Source: Trichodesmium sp. MAG_R03
GTDB lineage: Bacteria; Cyanobacteriota; Cyanobacteriia; Cyanobacteriales; Microcoleaceae
Reading direction: 5' to 3'
NCBI GenBank assembly: GCA_023356535.1
Contig: JAKQYF010000013.1
Span: 1 to 45,539, forward strand
DNA: 45,539 bases
The notes under the pieces: generated by a model
Told to the model about the DNA's origin: nothing
The model's database searches: none
Seen by the model: the letters and a program-made list of their open reading frames with translations, nothing else
Translations under genes and position numbers: made by a program
Shown here: positions 1 to 10,565 of the stretch, one piece after another
Layout of the letters: each line of letters opens with the position of its first letter
Position numbering within the stretch: position 1 is the first letter of the stretch

Positions 1-744
1 GGAATAGAGATTTCATCTTTAAGGGCAGTTGGCCTGTTGGTAAAGTTATCATTTTTTATTTTACCTACAAGTTGATTAAACGACTACCTTTTTTAAAAGC
101 TTATTTTTCGGAAAATAGTTTTTTCTGGTTCTCAAGAAGCGATCGCTCCGCCGTTTGAATGACAACTAATAACTGAAGATTTAAATTAAGCGATCGCCCA
201 CTCTTAAATATTCCAGCTTAGAAGTTAGACCAAATATTCCGCTTTTCCTATTTCCCAGCATATTTTATGTTGGGTTTCCTGAGGTCAACCCAACCTACAA
301 CCTAATAATAAATAATGACTTAAATTACGCGATCGCCCACTCTTAAATATTCCAGCTTAGAAGTTAGACCAAATATTCCGCTTTTCCTATTTCCCAGCAT
401 ATTTTATGTTGGGTTTCCTGAGGTCAACCCAACCTACAACCTAATAATAAATAATGACTTAAATTAAGCGATCGCCCACTCTTAAATATTCCAGCTTAGA
501 AGTTAGACTAAATATTCCGTAGGTTGGGTAGAGCTCGCGAAACCCAACACCATTTTTTCGGGAGCTCAAAAACAATTTGTCAGAATTAGTAACACAAAAA
601 TTAGACCAATTCCCCAGCATATTTAGTGCAACTCCAAGAATGGAGGCTGCTTCTTTGGGCCTGACATATTTATATTTTTATATTTACATTTTTTTATCCA
701 ATTTTAGCACATTTTCTGATTTTTAGAGCGATTTAGATAGAAAA
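1..744. other. Non-coding left edge with tandem repeat
   Basis: No convincing coding region. The stretch holds three HIP1-containing direct repeats (given separately), and at 518-551 a short palindrome of the type taggttgggt...acccaac that is common between cyanobacterial genes. The AT-rich 660-744 segment lies downstream of the minus-strand PLP-enzyme gene. Nothing else is recognised. Confidence 0.6.
181..519. repeat. 139-bp tandem repeat, 2.4 copies
   Basis: The unit starting ttaaattaagcgatcgccca begins at 181, again at 320 and again at 459, a period of exactly 139 bp. Copies 1 and 2 are almost identical; copy 3 breaks off near 519 at a gttgggt palindrome. Each unit carries a HIP1-like gcgatcgc and a short inverted repeat (tgttgggtt / aacccaacc). 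The near identity of the units suggests recent duplication. The unit is too long, and lacks the spacer pattern, for CRISPR. Confidence 0.9.
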
Positions 745-1695
745 TTAATAATTTGTTACCAACTCTATAAAACCTGATAAAGTTTGGGCTCCACCAGAAT
801 GTATTACGAGTGCGTTACCAAAATTTTCTTGTTTAATCTTATTTAATGCTATCGGTATAGATTTTCCGCTATAAAGTGGATCAGTCAAAATACCATATTC
901 TCGACTTAGCATTTTGATATTTTCTTTTAGAGAATTTGTTAACCCACCAAAAGATTTAGATTCTGATAGTGTTATGACATCATACGGTATTTTGATGAGA
1001 ACATTAGGAAATAGGTGTTTAAAGCTTGCTAGTATTTTTTCAAAATACTCTTTATTTTCAAAAAGACTTATAATGTAAAGTTTTCCAGTAAAATTTTTCA
1101 AAGAAAGTCCATAATAGAGGCCTACAAAACTCATTCCTGTACCAGCATCAATAAAAATTTCTTGATAGATTTTTATGTCTATATCAAAAGCTAGAGTCAT
1201 AGAACCAGGTAAAGCAGATTCATGAAATGACCCTTCAGGTAAAAAAACAATCTTTTCCCCTGAAGTCTCTAATCTATGGCATATCTCATCAATCTTTTCT
1301 CTTCTATTTTTCCAATCTTTTCTTTCTAGGGTAATTTTTGAATTCTCCTGAGCTAACAATTTAATTAGCTTTTTGTTTACAGCCCAGTCTGAATAACCTT
1401 TTTTTAAGATAAGTGTGTATTTAATTTGATATTCATTAAATAACTGACACATTCCGGCTATGTTGTTTGAAAACTCTGACCCCTCTGTCACGACATGACT
1501 AAATCCCCTACTTTTAATGTAAGGAATTATAGACGAAAATTTTCGGTACTTAGACCCTGAAATTCCGCAAGATAGTTCATCATCTCGTTTGATCCCAATT
1601 TGTTTGCCTTCAAAGATAATTTTAGAAACCCTTGAAGAAAGAGGAAAATCAAGAAGGCATTCATCACCAAATATGTTTTTTATTTCAGAATACAT
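745..1695 (-). CDS. PLP-dependent ACC deaminase / D-cysteine desulfhydrase-like protein
   Basis: A 316-residue protein of the fold-type II PLP (tryptophan synthase beta) superfamily. The N-terminal IKRDDEL...GSKYRK corresponds to the KREDL...GNKxRKLE block of D-cysteine desulfhydrase and 1-aminocyclopropane-1-carboxylate deaminase, making Lys49 the likely Schiff-base lysine. The late HSGGAQTLSGF resembles the phosphate-side loop near the C-terminus (TGGxxGLFGY in the family). Length fits (about 310-340). Substrate cannot be read from sequence: D-cysteine, other D-amino acids or an unknown amine are possible. The gene stands alone, with repeats on both sides and low GC, so recent acquisition is possible but unproven. 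The ATG at 1695 is the only good start. Confidence 0.75.
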   Translation of the reverse strand: MYSEIKNIFGDECLLDFPLSSRVSKIIFEGKQIGIKRDDELSCGISGSKYRKFSSIIPYIKSRGFSHVVTEGSEFSNNIAGMCQLFNEYQIKYTLILKKGYSDWAVNKKLIKLLAQENSKITLERKDWKNRREKIDEICHRLETSGEKIVFLPEGSFHESALPGSMTLAFDIDIKIYQEIFIDAGTGMSFVGLYYGLSLKNFTGKLYIISLFENKEYFEKILASFKHLFPNVLIKIPYDVITLSESKSFGGLTNSLKENIKMLSREYGILTDPLYSGKSIPIALNKIKQENFGNALVIHSGGAQTLSGFIELVTNY

Positions 1696-1837
1696 TACTT
1701 TTTTTCAGCGACCTTTTCTCAAGGTTACCTCTCCGTCAAAAACATAAAGATTCAGGTTAAGTCTATGCTCCTTATAAAATCAGTTGCTTTTGTTATCAAA
1801 CTTTGACCTACAGAAGTTTTCATGTCGGTAGACCACA

Positions 1838-1938
1838 GTAGAGACGTTCCATAACAAAAATGCGTTTTCCTGACGGAATGCTGCGCAAACATGTCGCGTA
1901 AGCGTTTCATGTCCGCTCTTAGCGGAAAACGTCCCTAC
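1838..1938. repeat. Family B palindromic element, copy 1
   Basis: Begins gtagagacgtt and ends aacgtccctac, so the termini are inverted repeats bordered by TA on both sides. The interior (cctgacggaatgctgcgc, catgtcgcgtaagcg) is nearly identical, in inverted orientation, to the copy that interrupts tnpB at 28593-28694. Other copies: 11351-11406, 18085-18140, 32609-32686 and a miniature at 29068-29094. Confidence 0.85.
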
Positions 1939-1991
1939 AAGGTTTTAGTTATGGCGATGTAGTTCATCAATTTGAAAAGCATTGTAATATC

Positions 1992-2083
1992 CAGGACTTA
2001 CGCAAATTTACCTTGAAAACGCCATATGTAGGGGCGAATAGCATTCGCCCTCACCCTCGTGTAGTGCCCGTGCGCAAGTCCTG
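1992..2083. repeat. Family A MITE-like element (type 1)
   Basis: Ends caggacttacgc and gcgcaagtcctg form terminal inverted repeats. The interior (gtaggggcgaat...attcgcccctcac) is shared with the copies at 11591 and, inverted, at 14129. No clear target duplication remains here. Confidence 0.85.
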
Positions 2084-2120
2084 ATCAAGTCATGATAATG
2101 TAAAAGTGGATAAAAATTTT

Positions 2121-2251
2121 AGGACTTACGCATTAACACCATTGGTAGGGTGTGTTTTGCTGACGCAGAGCTGCGCTAACGCTTCGCGACATGAAAAGCA
2201 CGCTTCGTCACACACCCAAACTCTATATATAGTACCTTTGCGTAAGTCCTG
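2121..2251. repeat. Family A MITE-like element (type 2, long)
   Basis: Ends aggacttacgca and tgcgtaagtcctg. The interior has attggtagggtgtg and ctatatatagtacc, shared with the copies at 10705, 18331, 35324 and 42837, plus an extra palindromic module (gctaacgcttcgcgacatg) that also occurs in family B. ATTTT lies directly on both sides and may be the target duplication. Confidence 0.85.
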
Positions 2252-2349
2252 ATTTTGTTAGAAAAGCCAAAAGTTTAGAGCAGTTTTGAGGTCAAGGGCT
2301 AAACTTTGAACTTTTGACTTGTGGGTAATCCTAATATAGGTAGGCAAAA

Positions 2350-4035
<1,686 letters not shown>

Positions 4036-4067
4036 ATACATTCTCCTTATTGCTTCCAAATAAAAAT

Positions 4068-4094
4068 TTAGCACTCTATACTATCGAGTGCTAG
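4068..4094 (-). promoter_or_regulatory. CIRCE operator (HrcA binding site)
   Basis: TTAGCACTC, nine bases, then GAGTGCTAG: the CIRCE inverted repeat (TTAGCACTC-N9-GAGTGCTAA) with one mismatch in the outermost base. It ends 32 bases before the groEL start, the usual place. HrcA binding is established for CIRCE elements in cyanobacterial groEL genes; here it is inferred. Confidence 0.93.
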
Positions 4095-4114
4095 TTCGTG
4101 GAAACCGTACATTT

Positions 4115-4154
4115 AAAAGTTAAAAGTCAAAAGTCAAAAGGCAAAAGTCAAAAG
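4115..4154. repeat. Heptamer short tandem repeat (STRR type)
   Basis: Five to six head-to-tail heptamers of aaaagtc with variants aaaagtt and aaaaggc. Such short tandemly repeated heptamers are typical of filamentous cyanobacteria. This array separates the transporter gene end from the groEL control region. Confidence 0.85.
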
Positions 4155-4171
4155 ACTCTTTTGATCAAACC

Positions 4172-5923
4172 CTAACTAGCCTTCCGCTTCACTCCAAACA
4201 TTCTTTCAAAACTCATCGATGCAACACCAATAATTACCAGTATCATGCCAAAAATTTGTTTTACCCCTAATACTTCTCCAATAGTAAAAAATGCAAGTAA
4301 AGCAGTTAAAACTGGACCAAAAGTACCAATAGTAGATGCTCTTACCGCTCCTGCAAATTTAATAGCAAAACTATTTAATACATAACTAGAAAGTGTTAAA
4401 ATTCCCAGAATAATACCACCAACGATTAAGCTAGACCACATAGTAGGATTAAAACTAGCAGACCATTCTACAGGTTTAGGCATCATCATTCCCAAAGCAG
4501 AAAATACAAAAATTCCAGCAAAATTAATTAAACTAAAAGGAATAGGATGAAGCTTTCCTGCTGACATTTGTGTTAGTAAAACATATCCAGAAAAAGTAAT
4601 ACTAGCAAATACTCCAGCTATAACTCCTTGTTGATAATTACCAACTCCATTAGGAAGAACTAAAATTCCTCCCAAAGCAATAATAACCATCGCACAAATT
4701 CTGACAATAGAAGGGCGATCGCCAAATAATCCCCAAGAAAATAAAACAGTAATAATTGGATAAATAAAGAAAATTGTAACCGCAATACCAGTAGCTATAT
4801 TACCAATCGAAATATATATTAATATCTGAGATAAAAACAAAAAGAAAGAACTAGCAATAATTTTCCACCACAAAGAAAAATCTTTAGATTTGATAAAACC
4901 CTCAATATCACTCCAAACAGCAGGATACAAAAATGTCGCTATTATAGGCATCAATAAAATTACTACAACTTGCCGTAGTAATAAAATTAATAAAGAACTC
5001 CAAACATCAGGATTAATTAATCCTGGCATTGAAAATAAACCACCAAAAACTTGATGTGGTTGTGGTGGTGTATTGAAAATAATCTTGATACAAACATTAA
5101 AAAAAGATAGCACTACTGCTGAAAGTACAGCTAAAATCAAACCAATTTGAATTTGAGAAGGAAGCTTCTGAAGTTTCGCTGTAGATTGAGACTTGCTTAT
5201 TAGTTTTGTTTTTCGGGACTCAACAGAAATTAATGTTTCACCAGAAGCATTATCCACTAAATTCCTAGAGCCAGACTGAGAAGTTTGAGAATTTCCTGAT
5301 GAAACTAAATTATCTCTTTCTAGCTGTTCCTGAAGACGGCTGACCAAACTTTCTAAAATAACCTCACCCTGCTGTTGCATACCACGCATATTATTTAGTT
5401 GCACAGAAAGGTCACTTTCGTAACTGTCCAACTCTTGTTTTAGGGCCTCAAATGTTCTATTCAAAGTAGCAGACAAGGAATATCCCAACTCATTAGCAGA
5501 CTCATCGTAGTTATCTGGAGGATTAGTCATTGGTAATTTTCCTTCTGGAAAACCACCTTGTTGCAATCCTGGGTTAACATTCTCCCTTAACTCTCTAATT
5601 TTATGGCCTAACTGTTGTTGCAAATTATTGGCCATTACTTGGGCCAATTGTTTAAGCCATAATTGTTGCTGAGCTATTTGTCGCTGAGAAAGAGATTCCA
5701 GTTGTTGAGCTTGTAAATGTTCATATTGTTTTCTTAATCTACTGACATCCTGATTCAGCTCTTCTTTCTCTAATCTTAATCTATTTACATCTTCCCCTAA
5801 CTGAGTTGTCAAATTTTGACGAAAACTGTCCAAATCTTGAATAACTAATTTCAGAACTTCTTCTATTGATTGAGGAGTTTCAGCTCCTTGATTTGAAGGT
5901 TGAGTATCCATTTTCCGTTCCAT
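4172..5923 (-). CDS. Coiled-coil protein fused to EamA/DMT transporter
   Basis: The 583-residue protein has two parts. Residues about 20-205 are hydrophilic, Gln/Glu/Leu-rich and heptad-like (DVNRLRLEKEELNQDVSRLR and similar), predicted cytoplasmic coiled coil. Residues about 258-575 form some ten hydrophobic helices in two EamA-like halves, typical of drug/metabolite transporter family permeases; the second half ends ...GVASMSFERMFGVKRKAS. Plain DMT permeases are about 300 residues, so the N-terminal half is an added domain that may oligomerise the carrier or bind a partner. Substrate unknown. Start: ATG at 5923 or 5911 (MDTQPS); neither has a strong ribosome site. It lies downstream of groEL on the same strand but is probably transcribed separately. 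Confidence 0.8.
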   Translation of the reverse strand: MERKMDTQPSNQGAETPQSIEEVLKLVIQDLDSFRQNLTTQLGEDVNRLRLEKEELNQDVSRLRKQYEHLQAQQLESLSQRQIAQQQLWLKQLAQVMANNLQQQLGHKIRELRENVNPGLQQGGFPEGKLPMTNPPDNYDESANELGYSLSATLNRTFEALKQELDSYESDLSVQLNNMRGMQQQGEVILESLVSRLQEQLERDNLVSSGNSQTSQSGSRNLVDNASGETLISVESRKTKLISKSQSTAKLQKLPSQIQIGLILAVLSAVVLSFFNVCIKIIFNTPPQPHQVFGGLFSMPGLINPDVWSSLLILLLRQVVVILLMPIIATFLYPAVWSDIEGFIKSKDFSLWWKIIASSFFLFLSQILIYISIGNIATGIAVTIFFIYPIITVLFSWGLFGDRPSIVRICAMVIIALGGILVLPNGVGNYQQGVIAGVFASITFSGYVLLTQMSAGKLHPIPFSLINFAGIFVFSALGMMMPKPVEWSASFNPTMWSSLIVGGIILGILTLSSYVLNSFAIKFAGAVRASTIGTFGPVLTALLAFFTIGEVLGVKQIFGMILVIIGVASMSFERMFGVKRKAS

Positions 5924-6003
5924 CTTTGCTAACCTAACCTCACAATATTCTTAATTGCTTTATCCTAGAAGTCTCGGCATTTCTCTGTTTCAGAGAAAAA
6001 CCC

Positions 6004-6031
6004 CTTCTAAATTCTAAATTCTAAATTCTAG
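6004..6031. repeat. Heptamer tandem repeat (attctaa)n
   Basis: Four consecutive heptamers cttctaa/attctaa/attctaa/attctag, another STRR-type array, between the divergent transporter gene and rplS. Confidence 0.8.
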
Positions 6032-6139
6032 CTTAATTAAATGCAGTCCAATTAACAGAGTGAATATTTTTGGTTAATCTAGCCAATCTCCCCATCACTC
6101 CATCACTAATACTTAATCTATATTCCCTAATCTTTGATA

Positions 6140-6145
6140 TATAAT
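6140..6145 (+). promoter_or_regulatory. Candidate -10 box for rplS
   Basis: TATAAT 28 bases before the rplS start, in an AT-rich leader. No good -35 hexamer at the usual spacing, so only a suggestion. Confidence 0.35.
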
Positions 6146-6172
6146 AATAGATTGTAAGTTTGAAAAAATATA

Positions 6173-6556
6173 ATGAAAGCCCAAGAAATAATTTCCTCAA
6201 TTGAAGCTGAAGAAATAGAAAAATTCAAGCAAAACTTGAAAAAAAAGATTCCCTTACTCTATGTAGGTGACACAGTAAAAATCGGAGTCAAAATTATAGA
6301 GGGGGGAAAAGAACGAGTCCAGCCCTACGAAGGTACTATTATAGCTATGCGAAATGGAGGAATCAACGAAACTATTACAGTTCGTCGTATTTTTCAAGGT
6401 GTAGGGGTAGAAAGGGTATTCTTGATCCATTCTCCTAGGATTGCCAGTATTAAGTTAATCCGTCGAGGTAAGGTGCGTAGAGCTAAACTCTACTACTTAA
6501 GAGATCGTATTGGCAAGGCCACCCGCGTGAAGCAAAGATTTGATCGTTCTTTATAG
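6173..6556 (+). CDS. rplS: 50S ribosomal protein L19
   Basis: A 127-residue L19 that lies at the 30S-50S interface. Diagnostic stretches are [39 protein letters not shown] and the basic [17 protein letters not shown] near the C-terminus. It is slightly longer than the bacterial norm (about 115-120) because of the N-terminal [15 protein letters not shown] helix usual in cyanobacteria. The ATG at 6173 has no clear Shine-Dalgarno. tRNA-Trp and secE-nusG follow on the same strand, the standard cyanobacterial order. Confidence 0.97.
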   Translation: MKAQEIISSIEAEEIEKFKQNLKKKIPLLYVGDTVKIGVKIIEGGKERVQPYEGTIIAMRNGGINETITVRRIFQGVGVERVFLIHSPRIASIKLIRRGKVRRAKLYYLRDRIGKATRVKQRFDRSL

Positions 6557-6658
6557 TTTGAAAAAGAATCTCAAAAATTTTCTCCCACTTGATAAAAAAT
6601 TATGTTAGACTAAGACAGATAATGAGGTTGCTTAAATTAAGTCTAACATCTCTAATAT

Positions 6659-6731
6659 GCGCCTTTAGTTCAGTTGGTAGAACGCAGGTCTCCAAAACCT
6701 GATGTCGGGGGTTCAAGTCCTCCAGGGCGCG
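6659..6731 (+). tRNA. trnW: tRNA-Trp (CCA anticodon)
   Basis: 73 nt with a seven-pair acceptor stem (gcgcctt / agggcgc, one G-U), anticodon CCA at 6692-6694 and a standard T-arm (gggggttcaagtcctcc). Discriminator base is G; the 3' CCA is not encoded. Its place just before secE is conserved in cyanobacteria. Confidence 0.97.
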
Positions 6732-6850
6732 GTGGATTCATGAAAAACCAAAAACACAGAAGTTGGGGGTATCAAATATTCTCTGGCCAGAACAAATTAG
6801 CCCTGCCCTTTGAGATGAACTTTGACTTTTAATTCTGTAGCATAAAATTA

Positions 6851-6859
6851 TGCTATAAT
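6851..6859 (+). promoter_or_regulatory. Candidate extended -10 promoter of secE-nusG
   Basis: TGCTATAAT is a perfect extended -10 motif between tRNA-Trp and secE. The nearest TTGAC-like hexamer (6822) is too far for a usual -35, but extended -10 promoters need none. It would give a leader of about 145 nt before secE. Confidence 0.45.
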
Positions 6860-7010
6860 TTATACGTGGCAGGTTCTAAGTATGAATGAAGTATAAATAT
6901 AAAATATAAAATCTTTGTATTTTGTAGATATCTTGTCTACTACAACTAAGATTTGATTGTATGAACAGTTGAAGAACATTACAAATATTAGGGGGAGGAA
7001 ATAAATTCTT

Positions 7011-7235
7011 GTGGCCAAAAAAGAAGGAATAGGAGTACAAGAAAATAAAGAAGGTTTAAATCCTGTAACTTTTTTCCAAGAAACAAAAGAAGAACTAGAT
7101 AAAGTAGTATGGCCAAGTAGAGAGCAATTAATAAGTGAGTCTGTAGCCGTATTATTGATGGTTATTCTATCAGCAACAATCATTTACTTAGTAGATGAAC
7201 TTTTTAGTTGGGCAGCTGGGGTGGTGTTTGGATGA
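7011..7235 (+). CDS. secE: Preprotein translocase subunit SecE
   Basis: A 74-residue single-helix SecE, essential partner of SecY in the membrane channel. The amphipathic segment FFQETKEELDKVVWPSREQL, with the conserved VxWPs motif, precedes one membrane helix (VAVLLMVILSATIIYLVDEL). Start is GTG at 7011 after a gggggagg ribosome site. Its stop overlaps the nusG ATG (ATGA), so the two are translationally coupled. Confidence 0.95.
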   Translation: MAKKEGIGVQENKEGLNPVTFFQETKEELDKVVWPSREQLISESVAVLLMVILSATIIYLVDELFSWAAGVVFG

Positions 7236-7906
7236 ATTTATATTCAGAAGAAACACAAGATACAATACAATTAGACCAAGGAGAAGAAAAAACTACAGAG
7301 TTTGCTAAAGGAGAATTGCGATGGTACGCAGTACAAGTAGCTTCTGGTTGCGAGAAGCGGGTTCAGAGTAATTTAACCCAGCGTATTCAAACTCTTGATG
7401 TTGCAGACAAAATATTTAAAATAGAAATACCTCACATAGCTGCAATTAAGCTTCGTAAAGACGGTAGTCGCCAACATAGTGAAGAAAAAGTTTTTCCTGG
7501 GTATGTATTGGTACAAATAAAGCTAAATTGGCAGGAGGAACAAAAAGAATGGAGAATTGATGATGAAGCATGGCAAGTAGTCAAAAGTACCCCAAATGTG
7601 ATTAACTTTGTAGGAGCTGAACAAAAGCGCCCCTACGGAAGAGGTCGTGGCCATGTTAAGCCATTACCTCTAAGTCCTTCAGAGGTAGAAAGGATCTTTA
7701 GGCGAGCTCAAGAGCAAGAGCCATTGCTAAAAATAACAGTGGCAGAAGGAGACTATGTTACAGTACTTTCTGGACCATTTAAAGACTTTGAAGGTCATGT
7801 GATTGAGGTAAGTCCAGAAAGAAGTAAATTGAAGGCGCTATTATCCATTTTTGGACGTGATACGCCGGTAGAATTAGAGTTTAATCAGATAGAAAAGCAG
7901 AAGTAA
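7232..7906 (+). CDS. nusG: Transcription termination/antitermination protein NusG
   Basis: A 224-residue NusG. The NGN domain begins near [15 protein letters not shown]; the KOW domain near the C-terminus reads [19 protein letters not shown]. It binds RNA polymerase and links it to Rho or to the ribosome. The start at 7232 (MNLYSEE) is chosen because it overlaps the secE stop; a longer frame from 7208 would run inside secE. The TAATG junction at 7904-7908 couples it to rplK. The acidic 30-residue N-terminal extension is typical of cyanobacteria. Confidence 0.96.
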   Translation: MNLYSEETQDTIQLDQGEEKTTEFAKGELRWYAVQVASGCEKRVQSNLTQRIQTLDVADKIFKIEIPHIAAIKLRKDGSRQHSEEKVFPGYVLVQIKLNWQEEQKEWRIDDEAWQVVKSTPNVINFVGAEQKRPYGRGRGHVKPLPLSPSEVERIFRRAQEQEPLLKITVAEGDYVTVLSGPFKDFEGHVIEVSPERSKLKALLSIFGRDTPVELEFNQIEKQK

Positions 7907-8331
7907 TGGCAAAAAAAGTCGTGGCAGTTATTAAGTTGGCTATTAAGGCAGGAAAAGCTAATCCTTCTCCGCCAATTGGCCCAGCTTTAGGTCAACATGG
8001 TGTAAATATCATGGCGTTTTGCAAAGAATATAACGCTAAAACTGCAGAGCAAGTGGGTACAGTGGTACCAGTAGAAATCTCAGTTTATGAAGACCGTAGT
8101 TTTACTTTTGTTTTGAAGACTCCACCTGCAGCAGTATTAATCAAAAAAGCAGCAGGTGTAGAACGTGGTTCAAATGAAGCACACCGGACAAAGGTAGGCT
8201 CTATTACACAAGCTCAACTCCAAGAAATTGCCCAAACAAAAATGCCAGACCTCAATGCTAATGACATTGAAGCTGCAATGAAAATTGTGGCAGGTACAGC
8301 AAGAAATATGGGTATTACGATCACTGATTGA
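7906..8331 (+). CDS. rplK: 50S ribosomal protein L11
   Basis: The 141-residue L11 of the GTPase-associated centre. It shows [19 protein letters not shown] at the N-terminal domain and the 23S-binding C-terminal domain ending [17 protein letters not shown]. Normal family length. The start codon overlaps the nusG stop by one base; a 122-base gap with a hairpin separates it from rplA. Confidence 0.98.
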   Translation: MAKKVVAVIKLAIKAGKANPSPPIGPALGQHGVNIMAFCKEYNAKTAEQVGTVVPVEISVYEDRSFTFVLKTPPAAVLIKKAAGVERGSNEAHRTKVGSITQAQLQEIAQTKMPDLNANDIEAAMKIVAGTARNMGITITD

Positions 8332-8411
8332 TCAATAAAATTAATCACTGACAATACTAATTAATCTACATTAATTCACAGTAGAAATCAAAGCAAAAGT
8401 AAATTGATATA

Positions 8412-8442
8412 GGGGGAGAAGCAGAGCTTCGCTAAGTACCCC
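8412..8442 (+). promoter_or_regulatory. Hairpin directly upstream of rplA ribosome site
   Basis: Outer gggg/cccc and inner GAAGC-aga-GCTTC pairs form a stem whose 3' arm abuts the aggagg of rplA. It may tune L1 translation, or be a leftover of the agcttcgcta-type palindromic module seen in the window's repeats. Confidence 0.45.
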
Positions 8443-8453
8443 AGGAGGATTAA

Positions 8454-9170
8454 ATGCAAAAAAAAATCTCTCGTAGATTACAAGAATTGAGAAAAAAAGT
8501 GGAAGAGCGACCTTATGAACCAAAAGAAGCACTCCAACTTTTAAAAGAAACAGCTACAGCAAAATTTCCAGAAGCCGCAGAAGCTCATATCCGTTTAGGA
8601 ATAGATCCTAAATATACAGATCAACAACTACGAACTACAGTATCCTTGCCAAAGGGGACAGGTCAAACTATCCGAATTGCTATAATTGCCAAAGGTGAGA
8701 AAGTTAAGGAAGCTCTGGAAGCTGGAGCAGACGTAGCAGGTTCAGAAGACCTGATTGAACAAATTAGCAAAGGTACGATGGAATTTGACAGGTTAATCGC
8801 TACACCAGATATGATGCCTCAGGTAGCTAAACTAGGTCGTTTACTAGGACCGAGAGGTTTAATGCCATCTCCTAAAGGTGGTACTGTAACTTTTGACTTG
8901 ACTCAGGCAATTGACGAATTTAAAGCTGGTAAGTTAGAATTTAGGGCAGACAGAACCGGAATTGTTCATATCATGTTTGGTAAGGCTTCTTTTTCAGTAG
9001 AAGATTTACTCCTAAATTTAAAAGCTCTACAAGAGTGTATTGACCGCAACCGTCCTTCTGGAACAAAGGGTCGTTATTGGCGTACTATATTTGTATCGGC
9101 AACGATGGGGCCTTCAATTGAAATTGAAGTTAACTCCCTACGGGATCTGAAATTAACTGAAGTGGCTTAA
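8454..9170 (+). CDS. rplA: 50S ribosomal protein L1
   Basis: The 238-residue L1 of the ribosomal L1 stalk. Hallmarks are [20 protein letters not shown] and the C-terminal [14 protein letters not shown] strong aggagg lies five bases before the ATG. L1 classically autoregulates its own operon; no target site was identified with confidence apart from the hairpin just upstream. An 825-base gap rich in repeats and hairpins follows before rplJ. Confidence 0.98.
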   Translation: MQKKISRRLQELRKKVEERPYEPKEALQLLKETATAKFPEAAEAHIRLGIDPKYTDQQLRTTVSLPKGTGQTIRIAIIAKGEKVKEALEAGADVAGSEDLIEQISKGTMEFDRLIATPDMMPQVAKLGRLLGPRGLMPSPKGGTVTFDLTQAIDEFKAGKLEFRADRTGIVHIMFGKASFSVEDLLLNLKALQECIDRNRPSGTKGRYWRTIFVSATMGPSIEIEVNSLRDLKLTEVA

Positions 9171-9223
9171 TTTAAAAAGCGATCAGCACTCAGCAATGAT
9201 CAATTTGGGAATGAGAATTAAAT

Positions 9224-9315
9224 AAAGTCCAGAATTTTTTTGAAATAACTCAGATGATATGGACTTTAGGCAATTTAACTTATGTAAATAATAAAACCCT
9301 CATTCCTTAAGTGAG
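9224..9315. repeat. Family G conserved hairpin element, copy 1
   Basis: Shares about 85 bases with 36828-36917: aatttttttgaaa, then atatgga(c/g)ttta, gcaattta, ataataaaa and cctcattcc in the same order. Flanking arms aaagtcc/ggacttt can pair; the second copy keeps a related stem with different bases. Copy 1 follows rplA, copy 2 precedes rlmD. Confidence 0.7.
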
Positions 9316-9339
9316 TTAGATAAATTAGTTTGATGTCAA

Positions 9340-9453
9340 CAGGACTTACCCAAATCAACCAAGAAATCGAGGCTTATGGCCCTGATTATTGGCCCTAATT
9401 ATTGTTAAAACTACCAAATTTCTTAGATCAGCCCGGTTTCTGCGTAAGTCCTG
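9340..9453. repeat. Family A MITE-like element (type 3)
   Basis: Ends caggacttaccca and tgcgtaagtcctg. Flanked by GTCAA and GTAAA, a near-match five-base duplication. The interior resembles the inverted copy at 36394. Confidence 0.8.
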
Positions 9454-9574
9454 GTAAATTAAAAAAGCTGAAAACTATTTAAAAAACCTAAATTAAAGAG
9501 CTGTAGACAGCAGGTGCTAATAGCTTAATTTCCTGCCGAGGTTCAAGAATTAATGATTCAAAGATAACAATAAA

Positions 9575-9595
9575 GGGTTTTGTCAAAACCCCTAG
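9575..9595 (+). terminator. Small hairpin in the rplA-rplJ gap
   Basis: GGGTTTT-gtc-AAAACCC, followed by a weak ctagttt tail. Either a minor terminator or part of the leader folding before L10. Confidence 0.4.
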
Positions 9596-9629
9596 TTTAA
9601 TTGGTTGATTTGGATTTTATAATTCTTAG

Positions 9630-9663
9630 CCCTGGCAGATACCAATATCTGTCAGGGGTTTTG
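9630..9663 (+). terminator. Rho-independent terminator or attenuator before rplJ
   Basis: A 12-pair stem (ccctggcagata / tatctgtcaggg, one G-U) with a ccaa tetraloop followed by gtttt. It lies 460 bases after rplA and 330 before rplJ, so it could end the rplK-rplA transcript or act as an attenuator for rplJ-rplL. Confidence 0.75.
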
Positions 9664-9716
9664 ATTTGGATATTACTGAGGGGTTTGTGTCAATTAGGAC
9701 TTAATTTTATCTAAAT

Positions 9717-9776
9717 GTTGGCAGAAGACCCGCGCTCTCCCGTAGGGGAGGGTCGGGATGAATGCCAATCAATCTT
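9717..9776. repeat. Family D inverted-repeat element, copy 1
   Basis: The sequence tgttggcagaagacccgcgc...gggatgaatgccaatcaatc recurs in inverted orientation at 32461-32523. It contains a hairpin around cccgtaggggag. The shape suggests an IS200/IS605-type end or a stand-alone palindrome. Confidence 0.75.
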
Positions 9777-9845
9777 GAGGATGTGAAACACAAACGATTC
9801 TATTGGACATGATACAGCCAATTCTACCAAGGTGGAGGTATACCT

Positions 9846-9866
9846 ATCGCGGGCCAGATGCCCGCA
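9846..9866. repeat. Family E palindrome
   Basis: gcgggccagatgcccgc, a perfect-stem palindrome also at 15878 and 44662 with longer shared flanks at those two sites. Confidence 0.75.
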
Positions 9867-9995
9867 CTGGGAACATTTAATTTTTAATATCTGTACTTTG
9901 TATACTTGGAATTTGCTGTAAATTTGCAGCACGAAATAAATTGGAAAGGGTCAAGAATATCCTCGTAAAGCTAATTTGTCAAGGAGGTGATAAAT

Positions 9996-10565
9996 ATGGG
10001 CAAAACTCAAGAACAAAAACAGAAAATGTTGGCAAATATCAAGCAATACTTGAGTGAAAGTCAGTTAACCTTGGTGATTGATTATCAAGGACTATCTGTT
10101 GCAGAGATTACAGACCTGCGTCGACGACTAATACCTACAGGTAGTATTTGTTCAATTACTAAAAATACTTTGATGGGAATTGCCGTTAGAGAAGATAGCA
10201 ACTGGCAACCTATGGAACAGTTGCTTGCAGGTTCTAATGCTTTCCTCTTCTTGAAGGATGATATTGGTAGCGCAATTAAGGCATACCAAGAATTCCAAAA
10301 AGCTAGCAAGAAAACTGAATTTAAGGGTGGCGTCATGGAAGGGCGACTGCTGGATCAAGATCAAGTCAAAGCGATCGCTGATCTGCCATCTAAGGAAGAG
10401 TTACTGGCTCAAGTAGCTGGTGCCATTAACAGCATAGCTACTAAATTTGCTATTAGTCTGAATGCTGTACCTACCCAACTTGCTACTGGTATTAATGAGG
10501 TTCCAGCTTCTGTAAACAGAGCTATTAAAGCTATCTCAGACAAAGAGCAAGGTGATGCTGCCTAA
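9996..10565 (+). CDS. rplJ: 50S ribosomal protein L10
   Basis: The 189-residue L10 that anchors L7/L12 dimers on the ribosome. The N-terminal rRNA-binding domain is recognisable (VIDYQGLSVAEITDLRRRL, SICSITKNTLMGIAV), and the C-terminal helix (around SIATKFAISLNAVPTQLATG) is the L7/L12 docking site. Start is the ATG at 9996, eight bases after a perfect aaggaggtga; a GTG at 9987 overlaps the ribosome site and is rejected. The 826-base upstream gap may hold the usual L10-autoregulated leader, but it was not resolved. Confidence 0.97.
   Translation: MGKTQEQKQKMLANIKQYLSESQLTLVIDYQGLSVAEITDLRRRLIPTGSICSITKNTLMGIAVREDSNWQPMEQLLAGSNAFLFLKDDIGSAIKAYQEFQKASKKTEFKGGVMEGRLLDQDQVKAIADLPSKEELLAQVAGAINSIATKFAISLNAVPTQLATGINEVPASVNRAIKAISDKEQGDAA

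Noticed and set aside
181..519. Possible CRISPR array
   Set aside because: Repeat unit is 139 bp with no unique spacers, only 2.4 copies, and no cas genes nearby.
6860..7183. 107-codon minus-strand frame over secE
   Set aside because: Opposes secE, which has clear homology and a coupled nusG junction.
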